Made by a program: the position numbers and the translations under genes. Below the pieces are notes generated by a model. It saw only the letters and a list, made by a program, of their open reading frames with translations, did no database searches and had not been told where the DNA came from. Source: Atherix ibis (lineage: Eukaryota; Arthropoda; Insecta; Diptera; Athericidae). From it: DNA of 64,000 nucleotides. Shown in pieces: positions 21,756 through 33,210 of the stretch; position 1 is the stretch's first letter; each line of letters begins with the position of its first letter. The stretch spans positions 38,289,212 to 38,353,211 of the forward strand of contig OY282609.1 in NCBI GenBank assembly GCA_958298945.1, given 5' to 3'.

Positions 21756-22821
21756 TCACAACAATAATAAATTAATAAAATAAACATCCCAATTAATGAA
21801 TTTTTTAAAAATAAATGAAATAAATATGATCAATACATATTATTAAATAAAATATTAAGAACAAGTTTTTAAAAAAATAAAAGTAAATTAAATAAAATAG
21901 ACTATCATTAAAATAAAAATAATCATAATATTAAAATTAAGAACCTATAATTTAAAAATATTTAAAGTAAGCGAAAAGAAATAATTTTTTTAAAAATATT
22001 AAAAGTAAATAAAATAAAATAGATTATTTAAACAAAGAATAATCATAATATTGAAATTACGAACCTATAATATTTTAATATTATGTATAAATGAAAGTAA
22101 AATAAAATAGATTATGAATAATAAATGTGATATTAAAAATTATGCGCTTGTAAGGTTAAGAACAATATTATAAATAAATAAAAATAAACTTATAATATAT
22201 AATACCTCTACAACAAAACATAATATAATACAAAATAATAAAACCAAAGTAGATTGCAAACAAACATATCATCGTACAAATAGATGTAATGCTATCGGCA
22301 AGTAGAGAAATGCACCGTCATTGTTAACTGTAATCTAATGTCGAAAATAATTTTGTTTTTCTAGATTCAAACAAAATTGATTTCTTTTTTGTATCGGTAA
22401 GTTGTAGTAAAGTCTCGCTCATTCCAACATGTTACTGTTAAGAACATAAACATAAATTTTTACTATTAATGACAGCAAGATTTTTACTATTATGAATGAG
22501 TTATTACTACTTTAAATCTGAATAACTTCAAGAGGGCAGTTCTTATATTTATTTTTATATGGCATGAGTGCACAAGTGCTATGTAAAATGGATAACAAGT
22601 CAATTCATTCAGTCTGATTTTACTCAGACTAGGGGTTTCTAATTTCATGTGAGATACGATAAACAGTATCTTTTTCATGTTAATCTTGATAAAGAATTTT
22701 TGTACACCATTTCAAATGTTTGTTATCTTTGTCTCTCACAACTCTTAGTAATTTCAGTTTCTCATAATTTACTTGCTATAGTCCACCCCAGTGCATAAGT
22801 ACATCGCGAGGAGTGTGTTGT
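21756..22821. other. Very AT-rich non-coding stretch
   Basis: Repeated ATTAAAATAA-type runs, with loosely repeated blocks such as GAACCTATAAT near 21,940 and 22,060. No gene recognised. Confidence 0.5.
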
Positions 22822-23142
22822 TCAGAAAAATGCAATAGAATACACCTGTGCAGGAATTTCGTGGTTGCGAAGTGGATGTGAACCGAATAGAGAACCATCT
22901 AAAGTTTTTAAGGATAGCGAAAGAACATTGATGAACAATTGCTGTAATGAGTTATCGTTGTACTTTTCGATCCATTTGGACAGATATACAACATTGCGGT
23001 TATCGGCCATCAACGACTGGGACCACGCCTGCTCATTCCCTAAAGCCGTCGGCGCCGATTTCTCCACTTCAAAGTCCATAAGATCATCCTCCGTAGAGGG
23101 TGGATTCTCTACTGGAATGATATTTCCTTTCTTTTTATCCAT
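22822..23142 (-). CDS. Unrecognised 106-codon ORF
   Basis: A minus-strand ORF starting at ATG 23,142 (MDKKKGNIIPVENPPSTEDD). It is hydrophilic and acidic at the start (TEDDLMDFEVEK), then shows a helical stretch NDNSLQQLFINVLSLSLKTL that could form a coiled coil or dimerisation helix. I see no known domain, signal peptide or zinc motif. Base composition is less AT-rich than the flanks, which favours genuine coding origin. It might be a gag fragment of a retroelement or an exon of a host gene. Neighbours give no hint; a copia element begins 1.04 kb downstream on the plus strand. Confidence 0.35.
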   Translation of the reverse strand: MDKKKGNIIPVENPPSTEDDLMDFEVEKSAPTALGNEQAWSQSLMADNRNVVYLSKWIEKYNDNSLQQLFINVLSLSLKTLDGSLFGSHPLRNHEIPAQVYSIAFF

Positions 23143-23159
23143 TCCGAAGGATCTTTAAT

Positions 23160-24180
23160 AAAATAAAACGGATCACATTTAACTTTTTAAGATTAAATTC
23201 AATGAAAATGAATATGTAGATATAAATAAATAAATATATAATTAAATAAAAATTAAATATTGGTAAATGAATTATTCAACCGAAATTTAAACAAAGAAAT
23301 GTCTGCTTATGCACAAACACACAAAAACAACTGGTAAGAAATATTAAATAAATAATTTTAATAAAATGAGTAAGAAAATAAATAATAAATAAATAAATAA
23401 ATAAAATTCAGTATAAGCAAATGAATTTATTCATTGTAAAGGGTTAGTACAGAAATTAAAACAAACAAATGACTGTTTATGCAGTCACTACCACCAAAAC
23501 AATCGGTTAGAAACACGCAAGATAAAACTTCTCTTTGTTCTATCACTAGAAATTATACACAATATCGTTTCCCTTTCGATTCTATTTTTATTATTAATTA
23601 ATGATTTAATTATATTTCCTATTATTGAGTGTTAACCAAGATATTATTTGAGCGGAAGTGAACCAAATAAGCATATTAAAGATTTTCTGAGAAGATAAGG
23701 CCAGTTCTCCGATTAGAGTCGTTGCAAATGTAATGATACCGTAGAAGTGACATTTTATGCTTCAGAATGACTCTGAATGAACTGATAAAGGTTTTATATT
23801 TGTGGTATTTAAAGTGCGAAAGTAGTAAGAAGTGTTTACAAATATCATGAGTTGGATATACTTCAAATTATTTTTATTTGCTATTATTTCCAGGTGATAT
23901 ATTTTAAAATAAACTTCAGTTAGATTATGTTGCACCTTCCAATTCCCTAGAATGTGTTGCATGTAGTTAGGCCGCTGTTCTATGATAGTCCGATCCTGTT
24001 GACGGTTCGCCGTAGCTGCGTTGCATAATTACCGCAGTGCAATGAGCATCATATGCACACTTTAAAATGAAAATGAAAGTATGTAACCTGCCGATCTTTA
24101 AGAGAGAATTATTTTATAAATTCATAAATTTACTTACCTCAGTGATTAGATTAGGTCTGACTGTTATATAAAGTTTAGTC
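23160..24180. other. AT-rich non-coding stretch
   Basis: Two loosely similar blocks near 23,220-23,340 and 23,380-23,520 share AAATGAATT-ATTCA, AAACAAA-AAATG-CTG-TTATGCA and ACAAAACAA-TGGT motifs, so a degenerate tandem repeat may be present. No gene recognised. Confidence 0.45.
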
Positions 24181-24556
24181 TGTTGAGATTTGATCAATTG
24201 ACAGCTGACCCGACCTAACCCAACCCAACGACATCTATCCTTACCTTATACTAATCTTTTGTTTTATATAGAGTCAAAGTTGGTAATATGCTTTCTATTG
24301 TATTTTTACTGACCTAAGCTGGCAGGCGATAAGTTTTTATTTGATAACTTTATGTGACAGCAAAAATAAATATAAAAAGAAAAGAAATTGAATGGCGACA
24401 AGAAAACGTGCTCCAAAATTTGTAATCAACGAAAGTATAAAATATTGAGCAACAATCTCTCGATTGTTACGAAAGATTCCATAAATTGAATATTTTGTCA
24501 ACTTTGGACTCGACTTTTCTCAATCCAAAAACCCAAACCCACTGAAATTAACAACA
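24181..24556 (+). repeat. Copia 5' LTR
   Basis: Begins TGTTGAG and ends AACAACA immediately before the primer-binding site. It contains AAATATAAAAAG at about 24,365 as a TATA-like candidate. Only the first 20 or so bases match the 3' LTR start at 28,728. Confidence 0.75.
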
Positions 24557-24568
24557 GGTTATGGGCCC
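24557..24568 (+). promoter_or_regulatory. Copia primer-binding site (internal tRNA-iMet)
   Basis: GGTTATGGGCCC directly follows the 5' LTR. Drosophila copia primes from an internal region of initiator tRNA-Met using this same type of sequence, so it supports both the LTR end and the copia assignment. Confidence 0.8.
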
Positions 24569-24837
24569 AGGACGGCTGTAAAAGGTTTTTTTTTCAAAAG
24601 TAAGGAAAGGAAATTGTCGGGCAAGTCGAGAAAGCAGTCCAAGACGTCAGAACCGGCAAGGACAACATAACCTACAAATCAGCGACATTGGAGCAGCCAT
24701 CGCACAGCAAGTCAACATTGAGCAACGAACACGCAAGTCGCTTTAAGTCAGAAAAATCGCCACGAAAGTTTATAAATTCATTTTGTTTATTTAAAAATCG
24801 TCAGAAGTCAGTCAAATTATCAAAATTAAAAGCAAAA

Positions 24838-25556
24838 TGGATACTGTAAAGTCTCAATTGGAAATGTTAAGTGAAGATAGTCAATTTTATTTCATGGCGA
24901 TTTAAATTAAACCTAGCACTTAAGAACAAAGATCTGTATTATATGATAACGGGTGCAAAACCCAGACCAGCAGGTGCTGCGTCAATTGATACAGTCGCCA
25001 CTTGGTTAAAGAAAGATATTGGGCTCAAACTTTGATAGGTTTGAATGTAAACAGTAAGATTGCAAACAAAATTGCAAATTATAAAACTGCCAAAGATATG
25101 ATGGACAAATTGGCTAGTTTATATGGTACAAAGACTGATGTTACCCTGGAAACGTCCCGAATCAAATTCTTTACCTATGAGTATGATGAAAACAAATCAG
25201 CTGTTGAGACCTATATGGAGATTTTGAATTTCGCGGAAGAAGTGTCAACTGAAAATGATCCTGTGAGGGAAAGTTGGATCATGACGAGGATCATGAGTGT
25301 GCTGCCACCAAAACTGGCTTATTTCAGGACATCCTGGGACAACGTGACCGGAGCAGCAAAGAACGTGGAAACTCTTATGGAACGCTTGAGACTCGAGGAC
25401 GAGCGACTTAAAGAAACGACGACAAATGCAGAGCCGCAGCACCAACAACGCTCTCATGGCCAGACGCAGGAAACAAGAACAGCAAGCAAGAAAAATCACA
25501 GTTCGCATGCTACAAATGTGGGAAGAAGGGTCACGTGCTGAAGGAGTGCAGGGGAA
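24838..25556 (+). pseudogene. Copia gag, frameshifted
   Basis: Starts at ATG 24,838 (MDTVKSQLEMLSEDSQF) and shifts frame near 24,895 and again near 25,010. The readable blocks RFKLNLALKNKDLYY, ATWLKKDI and AQTLIGLNVNSKIANKI are the usual copia gag (UBN2-like) capsid core. The long frame at 25,002-25,541 continues it. Two CCHC zinc knuckles follow: CYKCGKKGHVLKEC (about 25,508-25,550, in a frame overlapping the next ORF) and CNICKKKGHFAKDC (25,603-25,645). Confidence 0.85.
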
Positions 25557-26722
25557 AACCGTGTGATGAATACAATGCCTATTGCAAGAAAAAGTATTCG
25601 TGTAACATCTGTAAGAAGAAAGGACACTTCGCAAAAGACTGTGAATCTCGAGAAGAACCGAATAAGTCAACAAACGGGAAACAAAATAGGAAGGCATTTT
25701 TGACCATGGCACTCTCGACGGTGGACAACGACATCTCCAAGGACAGGGCCACTTCATGGTATCAAGACGGTGGAGCCAGCCAACACATGACGTCTCATCG
25801 AGAGTGGTTTGTTCAACTTATTGAGTTGGACGAGCCCATTCCAATTGTGATTGGAGACTCAACCAGGCTGGATGGCGTTGCAGTCGGGAACATCGAGATG
25901 GAGGCATTTGATGGTCAAAAGTGGTATCCTGTGGTATTGGAGGATGTCATTTACGTGCCAAATCTCAACTTTAATCTTTTCTCAGTGAGTCAGATGTTAG
26001 ACAAGGGACATGTACAGAGGGCAAACGGAAACGAGTCAACGTTTTACAGTCTCGATGGCAGAGAAATTGTGGCAATGGCAAAACGCAAAGGAAATCTCTA
26101 CAAAATGATGCTCAGGAGAGAAGAGACAAGTTTGATGGCCGTGTCGATCAAAGTCTGGCACGAGCGACTCGACCATCAGAATGTCAAGTACGTGAGGGAT
26201 ATACTGAAGAGGAAAGGAATAAAATACATTGATGACTGGAATGACAATGTATGCACAGCGTGCTCGTATGGCAAGTTACAAAGATCCTCGCACCCAAACA
26301 ACCCCAATACAGCCCAGCAGCCGTTGGCTCTCGTACACGTCGACACCGGCGAGATGAATATCCCGTCATTGGGAGGAGCAAAGTACTGGCTCATGTTCAA
26401 GCACGATGTCACTCACTACCGAACCTGTTACTTTATGAAGACGAAAATTGAAGCACCAGAGAAGATCGAATGTTATCTGAGACTTGTTGAAAACCAGCTA
26501 GTGAGGAGAGTGAAAAGTCTGAGGTCTGACAACGGTACCGAACTGAAGAATGCAAAAACAAAACAGATGATGGACACGTTAGGAATTTTACACACCTTTA
26601 CGAATGTACACACGCCAGAGCAGAACGGCAGGATCGAGAGAGAAATGAGAACGATTGTAGAGGCAGCCAGAACAACGTACCAGGGAAAAGCCCAGCAGAA
26701 CTTTGGTTCGGAAGGAAAATGA
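25535..26722 (+). pseudogene. Copia protease and integrase
   Basis: A 395-codon open frame. After the second zinc knuckle comes the aspartic protease site WYQDGGASQHMTSH, where the usual DSGA is DGGA; the catalytic Asp is kept but the next residue is Gly. The GAG-pre-integrase HHCC zinc domain is VWHERLDHQNV...CTACSYGK (about residues 205-250). The integrase core follows with HVDTGEM (Asp 1), SLRSDNGTELKN (Asp 2) and HTPEQNGRIEREMRTIVE (Glu). The core then ends abruptly at GKAQQNFGSEGK. The sequence expected in the next frame (KSPAELWFGRK) is present, showing a deletion plus frameshift that removes the segment after the catalytic Glu. Confidence 0.9.
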
Positions 26723-27147
26723 AGATTGAGAAGCTGCGACCTTTTGGATGCGAATGTTACGTGCTGACACAAAAACATAAAATAGGCAATATGGATAGAA
26801 AATCAGAAAAGGGAATTCTGGTTGGCTATGATATTGATTCACCCTGCTATCGGGTTTATCTGAAAGAGAAAAGAGAAATTATCAGCTCAGACAATGTGAT
26901 TTTCGACAAGGAAAAGATGGGAATGAGGCAAGGAACTGAACTTGAGACACTGGCACCAGAGGACACACCTGAGAAGCATGAGGAAAGCAGCAGCGAGACA
27001 GACGAAGAAGATGGGAACTGGGGAACTGGAGAAAGTGCTGAGGAGGCAAGTGACAAAGAGAGGGAGACACCAGCGCCAGAAGAAGAGTCAGGAAGGAGAG
27101 TTTTGCGAGATCTCTCGGAGATACTCTGCAACCACCACCAAGACTGA
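26719..27147 (+). pseudogene. Copia integrase C-terminal part and linker
   Basis: Frame-shifted continuation of pol. It contains LRPFGCECYVLTQKHKIGN and KGILVGYDIDSPCYRVYL, the conserved block after the copia integrase core, then an acidic linker rich in E, T and S (ETDEEDGNWGTGESAEEASD). A stop at 27,147 and another frame break precede the RT. This linker normally joins integrase to RT. Confidence 0.85.
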
Positions 27148-27263
27148 GAGACTGTATGCTTGACTCACGCCGTGGAGGAAAGAGTGCAAAAGTAGCCATG
27201 ATTGGTGAAACGGGCGACAACCCGGTGAGTGAGGCACTCACAGATGAGAAGTGAAGACGAGCC

Positions 27264-28277
27264 ATGCAGGAGGAGTATGATTCGCTGATGGAGATGAAAA
27301 CTTGGAAGTTGGTGGACTGTCCAGAAAGAGCAAAACCAATCACCTGTCGCTGGGTACTTCGAGAGAAGGCGGACGGTAGATGCAGGGCCAGACTAGTGGC
27401 AAGGGGCTTTGAACAGAAGGAGGGAGTGGACTACACGGAAACTTTCAGCCCAGTAGCCCGCGATGCATCCATTCGCCTACTCCTAAGTCACGCAGCGTCA
27501 GAGAACATGAAGTTGGTATCGTTCGATGTGAAAACGGCTTTCTTGTATGGGAACCTAGAGCAAGACATTTATATGCACCAGCCTGAGGGTTTTGACGACG
27601 GAACCAGGAAAGTCTGCAAGCTGAACAGGAGTCTCTACGGACTTAAACAAGCTCCGAGGATGTGGAACGAGAGGGTCACCACTCACTTTGAGAAGAAGAT
27701 AGGCTTGATCAACACAGATGACGACCCGTGTATATACTATAACAAGGACGGGAGCATTATGCTTTCACTCTTCGTGGATGATGGATTGGTAGTCGGCAAA
27801 GATGAAGAAGAAATATACAAACTTTTAGAGGATATAAGCAAGGAATTCGAGATAACCTTCAGCAAGAAAGTACAAGACAAGTTAACGTATTTGGGGATGG
27901 AAATCAAGATCGACCAGGACGGTATCTTCGTGAGTCAGGCTCGCTACACGGAGAAGATCTTGAGAAAGATGAAACTCGGACAGTTCAATCCAGCATCCAT
28001 ACCCACTGAGCCTGGAATGATCAACCATAAGACGGACTTCAAGAACGACGAGGCACTCCCAGCGAACAACAACTATCGCGAGGCGATAGGAAGCTTATTG
28101 TACTTAGCTACAATAACCAGAAGACATAAGCTTCGCCGTGAACTACCTCAGTTGATTCTGCAACAAGCCCATGAAGAGCCATCAGTCGATGGTGGAACGT
28201 GTTTTCCAGTACCTGAGAGGGACGACGACAGCCGGAATTCATTTTGGAGGAGACAAGACACTCGTGGCCTACACTGA
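27264..28277 (+). pseudogene. Copia reverse transcriptase
   Basis: A 337-codon open frame. RVT_2-type RT blocks in order: KTWKLVDCPERAKPI, RCRARLVARGFEQKEGVDY, TFSPVARDASIRLLL, FDVKTAFLYGNLEQDIYMHQ, LNRSLYGLKQAPRMWN, and LSLFVDDGLVVGK with the catalytic VDD. KLTYLGMEI and NNYREAIGSLLYLATITR follow. The frame then shifts near 28,115. This is the least damaged part of the element. Confidence 0.93.
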
Positions 28278-28735
28278 TTCAGACTTTGGAGGAGACTCTG
28301 AGACAGGACAGTCAACGAGTGGAGTGTTAGTAATGAGAGGAGGGCCAGTGATCTGGTATTCACAAAAGCAGCATCTGGTAGCGACTTCAACCGCCGAAGC
28401 TGAGTACCGAGCAGCAGTATCAGTGATTGACGATGTGTGCTGAATCAAACGAATCGCACTGGAACTTGGCATTCTAGAAGCTGAGCAGCCGATCACTCTG
28501 TACGTCGACAACATGTCAGCCATACACATGCTACAGAATGCACACGAAGGAAAGACGAGCAGGGGAAAGAAGCACATCGAAATACCACGAAAGTACATCC
28601 AGCAACACATCGGTAACACTGTGGCACTGCAACATGTCGAGAGCAGCAAGCAGATCGCAGACATCCTGACGAAGCCACTCAACGGGAGAATTTTGAGACG
28701 CTCCGCTGTAAATTGATCAAGGAGGAGTGTTGAGA
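28140..28735 (+). pseudogene. Copia RNase H, one stop codon
   Basis: The frame at 28,171-28,441 gives VERVFQYLRGT and then the RNase H start VAYTDSDFGGDSETGQSTSG, VIWYSQKQHLVATSTAEAEY and AAVSVIDDVC. A TGA at 28,441 sits where copia proteins usually have Trp. The same frame resumes with LYVDNMSAIHML, KKHIEIPRKYI and QIADILTKPL. The last codons overlap the approach to the polypurine tract. Catalytic acids (D of TDSD, E of AEAEY, D of VDN) are retained. Confidence 0.9.
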
Positions 28736-28900
28736 TTTGGTTAATTGCTTTTGGCTTACGATTTCGTAGAGCATTTTTGTCACTCGCGTAACACTGGATG
28801 GCTGGTGTCCTGGAGCCAAGTGATCCACGAATATGTTCGATTGGATAATATTCCATTTTGAGAATTTTGTTTTATAATTTTCCACTTTGTTAATTATACC
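28728..28900 (+). repeat. Copia 3' LTR start (truncated or divergent)
   Basis: Begins TGTTGAGATTTGGTTAATTG right after the polypurine tract. Beyond about 20 bases it does not align with the 5' LTR. The end is not identifiable. Confidence 0.5.
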
Positions 28901-30079
28901 AGCCTTGATTGGTTAATAGGAGGAAAATCTTCTTCACTATTTCGGTGTGTACGTATGACCCCATGCTACCCTTCAACATGATAATTTCGAAGATAGTTTT
29001 TTGGTGCTTTAGCGTCTCTGGCCTTTCTATTATTGCTGGTTATTTTGTAACTAGGTGCTCTAACTAGCATCTTCATCTTCTTAAGGAAGGCGTTAATATT
29101 CAAACTTTGATAGATGTCGGAGGTACATCGATTTTTTCCACCACAGAGGTGTATGGACTCTTGGTCCTACTCGAAGTAAGTGGCAGATTTGGCAAAATGC
29201 ATCTATCGAATAGACCAAAGCGATTTTGGCACTCAATTAGTGCACAACCTACTGTAATCGCTTGCCTCTTCAACGTTTTCAACTTCTTAAGCAGCTTATT
29301 CTTTAAATTCGGTAGCAGGAACTTCTTCGAATTATTTTACAGGTTAAAGTGAACCCCAAACTTTCTAAAAATGCCGTTATAGGTGTACTCATTTTTTTTT
29401 ATAGGCAAGAAGCTTGCCAAATATTTTTACATCTACATTCGGGTTAATCATTTTATCATCTGAGTAAACTAAGATAATATCTTTACAATATTTATCTTAC
29501 GACGAGGTAATCTCTCTGGTCTGCCTGAATACCAGACTTTTTATCTTACGATAATGTAATCAAATCGAATAACATTCATGATCGACCTGATCTAACCATC
29601 CGCACATAGTTTCAACAGCCCAGCGTATTCAGTTATAATTCTTATAATAATGGTGTTTCCACACTCGTTCCACCTTATCTTATAATTTTTTAACCAGCAT
29701 TTAATTTTTGATTTTTGACTTTCTTCATCGATTTCAGCAGAAAGCTGAATAGCAGACGCTCAATGCATTAACAAACACTCTTTTTTCTGAATTCATATTT
29801 AAATTAACATATGTAATTGAATAATTTGAAATATGCATTAAATAATTTAATAATTACTAAAACATTTAGTAAGTATTTACAATATATAATATTCTTTTAT
29901 TAAAACAAAACTCGATTTCATTCAAACTTTTTAATTCACAATGTGTTTTCGCCTCAATGGTTCAGAATTATATATTTCTTTACCAAATTAAATGCAAAAC
30001 CAGGTTGTTGACAATTAGTTTGAGCGAGGTTGATCGCATGTTCTTGATGTTATGTTAACATCGTGTAAAAAAGCCACAA
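28901..30079. other. Intergenic stretch, possible retroelement debris
   Basis: No gene identified with confidence. The minus strand at 29,480-29,100 has open pieces (VYSDDKMINP, then a 60-codon frame MKTLKRQAITVGC...) that might derive from an RT-containing element, but motif order is not convincing. TTTATCTTACGA---GTAATC is repeated at 29,491 and 29,538. Confidence 0.3.
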
Positions 30080-30639
30080 TTGGTTTGGCGCACATTTTTA
30101 AAATAATAGTCGTAGTTATTTAAACAGAAAAAATTTAGAATTATAAAATAAATATAACAACTTTTATATTGCTGTGAATTTTTTTCTTTGTATATAAAAC
30201 TCTATATTTAAAAACATGAAACAGAAGCTCTACCGTATTTACTCTGTTGTCAAAATTCTGAAAATATACCAAAAAGTCTGAAAAATTAAAAAGCAATCAG
30301 ACGATCATTTTAAAGTCATATTTATTAAAATTAATTTGATAGGTCATTAAAATTATTCCTATTAAAATTAATTTGCTATTTATATTCAATGCTGCAAAAT
30401 ATATTTTAAGTTTAAAAACGAATTTTAATAAAAAATGATTTAATGATAGGTAACCATGCCGTATAATTTAAATATATTGTATAATTCATTTTCACTGTCA
30501 ATTTATGCCTGGGTAATTGCAAAAGCGGCGAAAAATCGTACTTCTTGCACACGTTTGCGTAGTATTTTTTGTGTACATATGACACCCACTGACATTTAGT
30601 TTTGGTAATAGAAATTTTTTGAATTCCAGAAGAATAATT

Positions 30640-30775
30640 AATATCTATTTAACTACACCTATTCCAAGGAAAATATTAATAATTATTATCTATTTGACTA
30701 CACCTATTCCAAGGACTACACCTATTTGACTACACCTATTCCTTGGAATAATTCCAAAGTGACTACACCTATGTA
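30640..30775. repeat. Short tandem/inverted repeats of GACTACACCTATTCC
   Basis: (T)GACTACACCTATTCC or a close variant occurs at least four times within 130 bases, with TTCCAAGGA and its complement TCCTTGGAA also present. It looks like local slippage or rearrangement. Confidence 0.85.
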
Positions 30776-31131
30776 TTTTAAACACGACAGATGGCAATAT
30801 ATATTTCTTTTTCTAATCTTCTGGTATTAAATGTAATTTTATTTTAGGTTTATGTATTTTGTAAATATCAAGCGCCTCAATTTTGAAGACTTTTGGGGAG
30901 TTTTAAAACGTCATTCATTCTCCATGAAATGGTAGCAAACCGAAAAACTTGGATACTTTTGTCTATTTTTGCATTTGTGATTTTAACAGATATCGCAAAG
31001 TTAAAATATATGTGTGGCTTTAATGAAATTTGAACAATTTACGAGCAAGTCAGTATAAATTTATCCATTCACATGCAAAGTTTTATTCTTCAAAGTACTA
31101 AATAGGAACTTTTTATTTCAGATTATGAAGT

Positions 31132-31192
31132 GTTTTGCGTAAAATTGCTGGCTGTTCAACGAAATGAAGAAACCGGGAATTTCTTTCTTTCG
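31132..31192 (+). pseudogene. THAP-finger first exon, copy 1
   Basis: A short exon-like block: pyrimidine-rich acceptor TTTTTATTTCAG, then ATG at 31,135, reading MKCFA-stop-NCW and continuing NEMKKPGISFFR up to a donor CG|GTAATT at 31,193. The Cys-x4-Cys start and the GISFFR segment that would precede FPKD are the signature of a THAP zinc-finger N-terminus, used by P-element-type transposases and some host factors. A TAA replaces an expected Lys codon, so this copy is dead. The next exon was not identified. The inverted counterpart is at 33,541-33,609. Confidence 0.55.
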
Positions 31193-32343
31193 GTAATTTG
31201 ATATATATGTTTTTATTAAATATATAAACAAAAATTTAGTTTGCGATATATTTAATCGCTTTTAAATTATACATTCAATCGTAAAAGTTGTTAAAAAGTG
31301 ATGTATTTGTGATTGCATAAATGTAAACAATTGTGTTTTGACAATTCAGTTTTTCGAAAAATAGTTCAGTGCCGGTGTACGTTAAGTGTGTACGGAAAAT
31401 TCGGAGAAAATATATTTTAATATGTTTTTCGTTTATTAATTAAAAATGTAAATATTAACCGATCATATATTCATTATAGGTGTTCACACAATATATGGTT
31501 ACGATAAAAACCGATTGCAGCAACAATGTCAGGAATTGGCCGGAGTCATGATATAGTATGCCTTTGTGATAATGAAATTCAAAAACATGCGAGTTGGAGT
31601 ATATCGTAAAGAAATGATATTCCTAAGAATGTTAGCGCAGTTTTGTCAAAGTATATATTAACATCTGATAAATGCAGGTTGATGATTTCTAAAAAATATA
31701 TATGTACAATATTTATTATGAAACTTTGTAAGAAATATCGAAAAATTTAAATTATATAGCTTTTTAAGAATGGATTGGAATAAAATCTGAAGATAAAGAT
31801 TTAGTAAAATACACGAATAATAGAAATGCATTTGTTGAAAATTTACCACCTACTCCAAAAATACTATAGAATAAATATATATTAATGTACAATTTCTCGT
31901 ATATGTAAAAATATAAATCTATGTATGGTATTGAAAAAAATACAAGGTAAGTATCCTAAAAATTAATCATAAGAATATAACTTTTAAATTATGAATTTTT
32001 ATACAAATGTCAGTGAGTATTAATATATGATATTATAACTCAATGCTAAAGATGATTCCATTGGGAAAAATGTGAGTAAATTTGTTATTATAAAAATAAT
32101 TCAATGACCCTATTTAATTTTTCATATATTTTTAGAATTTAATCAGAAAAATAAGTAAGTAAACTTTTACATGCAAATAAATAAATTCATAGCAAAAAAA
32201 AGTTTTATGTAGTTTCTTATTCTACATTTATTACATTAGGTAACCGTCGCAGTTATTTATTTAATCTAAATAACTTTGACTATTATTTTAAAAATGTGCG
32301 CCAACGTAATATTTACAAATATTAAGCTGCCCCTATTTGATAA

Positions 32344-32772
32344 TAGCTGTCTTCCTTTGGACCAATTTTGGTACTCCCGAGTAGTGCCAGCTGTCATCAT
32401 CTACTCTACCTCGAACAAATGAGTACATTGTAATAGGAGTTGCGCCTACTATTTATTAGGGGGATTTAAGTTCCCGGACTGGAAATAGATGTCTTAGTGG
32501 GTTCGTTGGTTATGTTGAAGAGTGATATATTTGTCAGTATTTTCTATGTGTGAATAAACTGTTTTTATTGTTTATGTGTGAGTAAACTCAGTACTGTTGT
32601 TGACTACTTTGAGGTTATATTTCTACTACTGTCATTAAATTTTGCCTTCCTTTGGCCATCTAATAGCTGTATACCATTGGACCAATTTTGCTACTACGAA
32701 GTACTGCGTTCCCTTGGGCATCTACTACGAAGTACTGCTCAGTAGCAAAATTGTTCCAATGGAAGACAGCTA
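32344..32772 (+). mobile_element. MITE family copies 3 (full) and 3b (mini), nested
   Basis: 32,344-32,663 carries the family left end TAGCTGTCTTCCTTTGGACC, the body with TCATCTAC-CTACCTCGAACAAATGAG, GGGTTCGTTGGTTATGTTGA and two copies of TTTATGTGTGA(A/G)TAAACT, and a right part TTTGGCCATCTA. 32,664-32,772 is a 109-bp mini version with both ends, TAGCTGTATACCATTGGACC and its inverted partner ending GAAGACAGCTA. The pair interrupts the repeat that resumes at 32,773, so it inserted there. Confidence 0.82.
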
Positions 32773-32888
32773 ATGATTCCTTTGAGCAGTATGCATATGT
32801 GAGTAGCTTTAAGGTTGTTTGCATTTTTTTGCTTCAACTTGGAGCTTCATTTGTATATTCTTATACTCCATAATTTAAGGTATATTAT

Positions 32889-33210
32889 TAGCTGTATTCA
32901 ATTGGAAAGTTTTGCTACTCACGAGTAGTTCTAGCTGTCATCATCTACACCACCTCGAACAAATGAGTAGTTCGCATGCGTAGTTACGACGTACAATTTA
33001 CGATAGGGTATTTTAGTTCCCGAACTGGAAATAGGTGATTTAGCGGGTTCGTTGGTTATGTTGAAGTCATATTTTTGTCAGTATTGTTTGTGTGAATAAA
33101 CTCAGTTTTTATTGTTTATGTGTTAGTAAACTCAGTATTGTGTTGACAATTTTGAGGTTATATTTACAAGTACTTGTGAGTAGTAAAATTGGTCCAATGG
33201 AATACAGCTA
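32889..33210 (+). mobile_element. MITE family copy 4
   Basis: 322 bp with ends TAGCTGTATTCAATTGGA... and ...TCCAATGGAATACAGCTA. It has the full family body including GTGTGAATAAACTCAGTTTT and the second TTAGTAAACTCAGTATTG. Oriented like copy 3. Only about 115 bases separate the two. Confidence 0.87.

Larger units (their letters stand above)
24181..28900 (+). mobile_element. Copia-type LTR retrotransposon, frame-broken
   Basis: A Ty1/copia element in the order 5' LTR, primer-binding site, gag, protease, integrase, RT, RNase H, polypurine tract and the start of a 3' LTR. Both LTR starts read TGTTGAGATTTG-T-AATTG (24,181 and 28,728). The polypurine tract GGAGGAG directly precedes 28,728. The coding part is much GC-richer than the surroundings. 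At least four frame breaks and one in-frame stop show it is dead, although the protein motifs are well preserved. The 3' LTR is divergent or truncated; its end was not found, so the right boundary is approximate. Confidence 0.92.
30080..32880. repeat. Complex THAP-exon repeat cluster with inverted parts
   Basis: 31,890-32,340 plus 32,773-32,880 is related to 54,640-55,190 and its duplicate at 57,190-57,740. Shared segments include ATGTACAATTTC, AATGTCAGTGA-TATTAATATATGA and TTTGAGCAGTAT-CATATG-GAGTA. 30,080-30,420 is an inverted copy of the same family (reverse complement of TTGACTATTATTTTAAAAATGTGCGCCAA). Together with 33,340-33,780 it gives several copies in both orientations. The THAP-like exon lies between them, so this may be a non-autonomous derivative of a THAP-transposase element. 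Confidence 0.6.

Noticed and set aside
24203..24236. Telomere-like CCTAACCCAACCCAACG
   Set aside because: A single short run inside the copia 5' LTR, not a TTAGG array.
29100..29480. Minus-strand RT-like stretch (VYSDDKMINP) near the copia 3' end
   Set aside because: Only one short motif resembles an RT. The flanking order of blocks fits neither copia nor Gypsy well enough to annotate.
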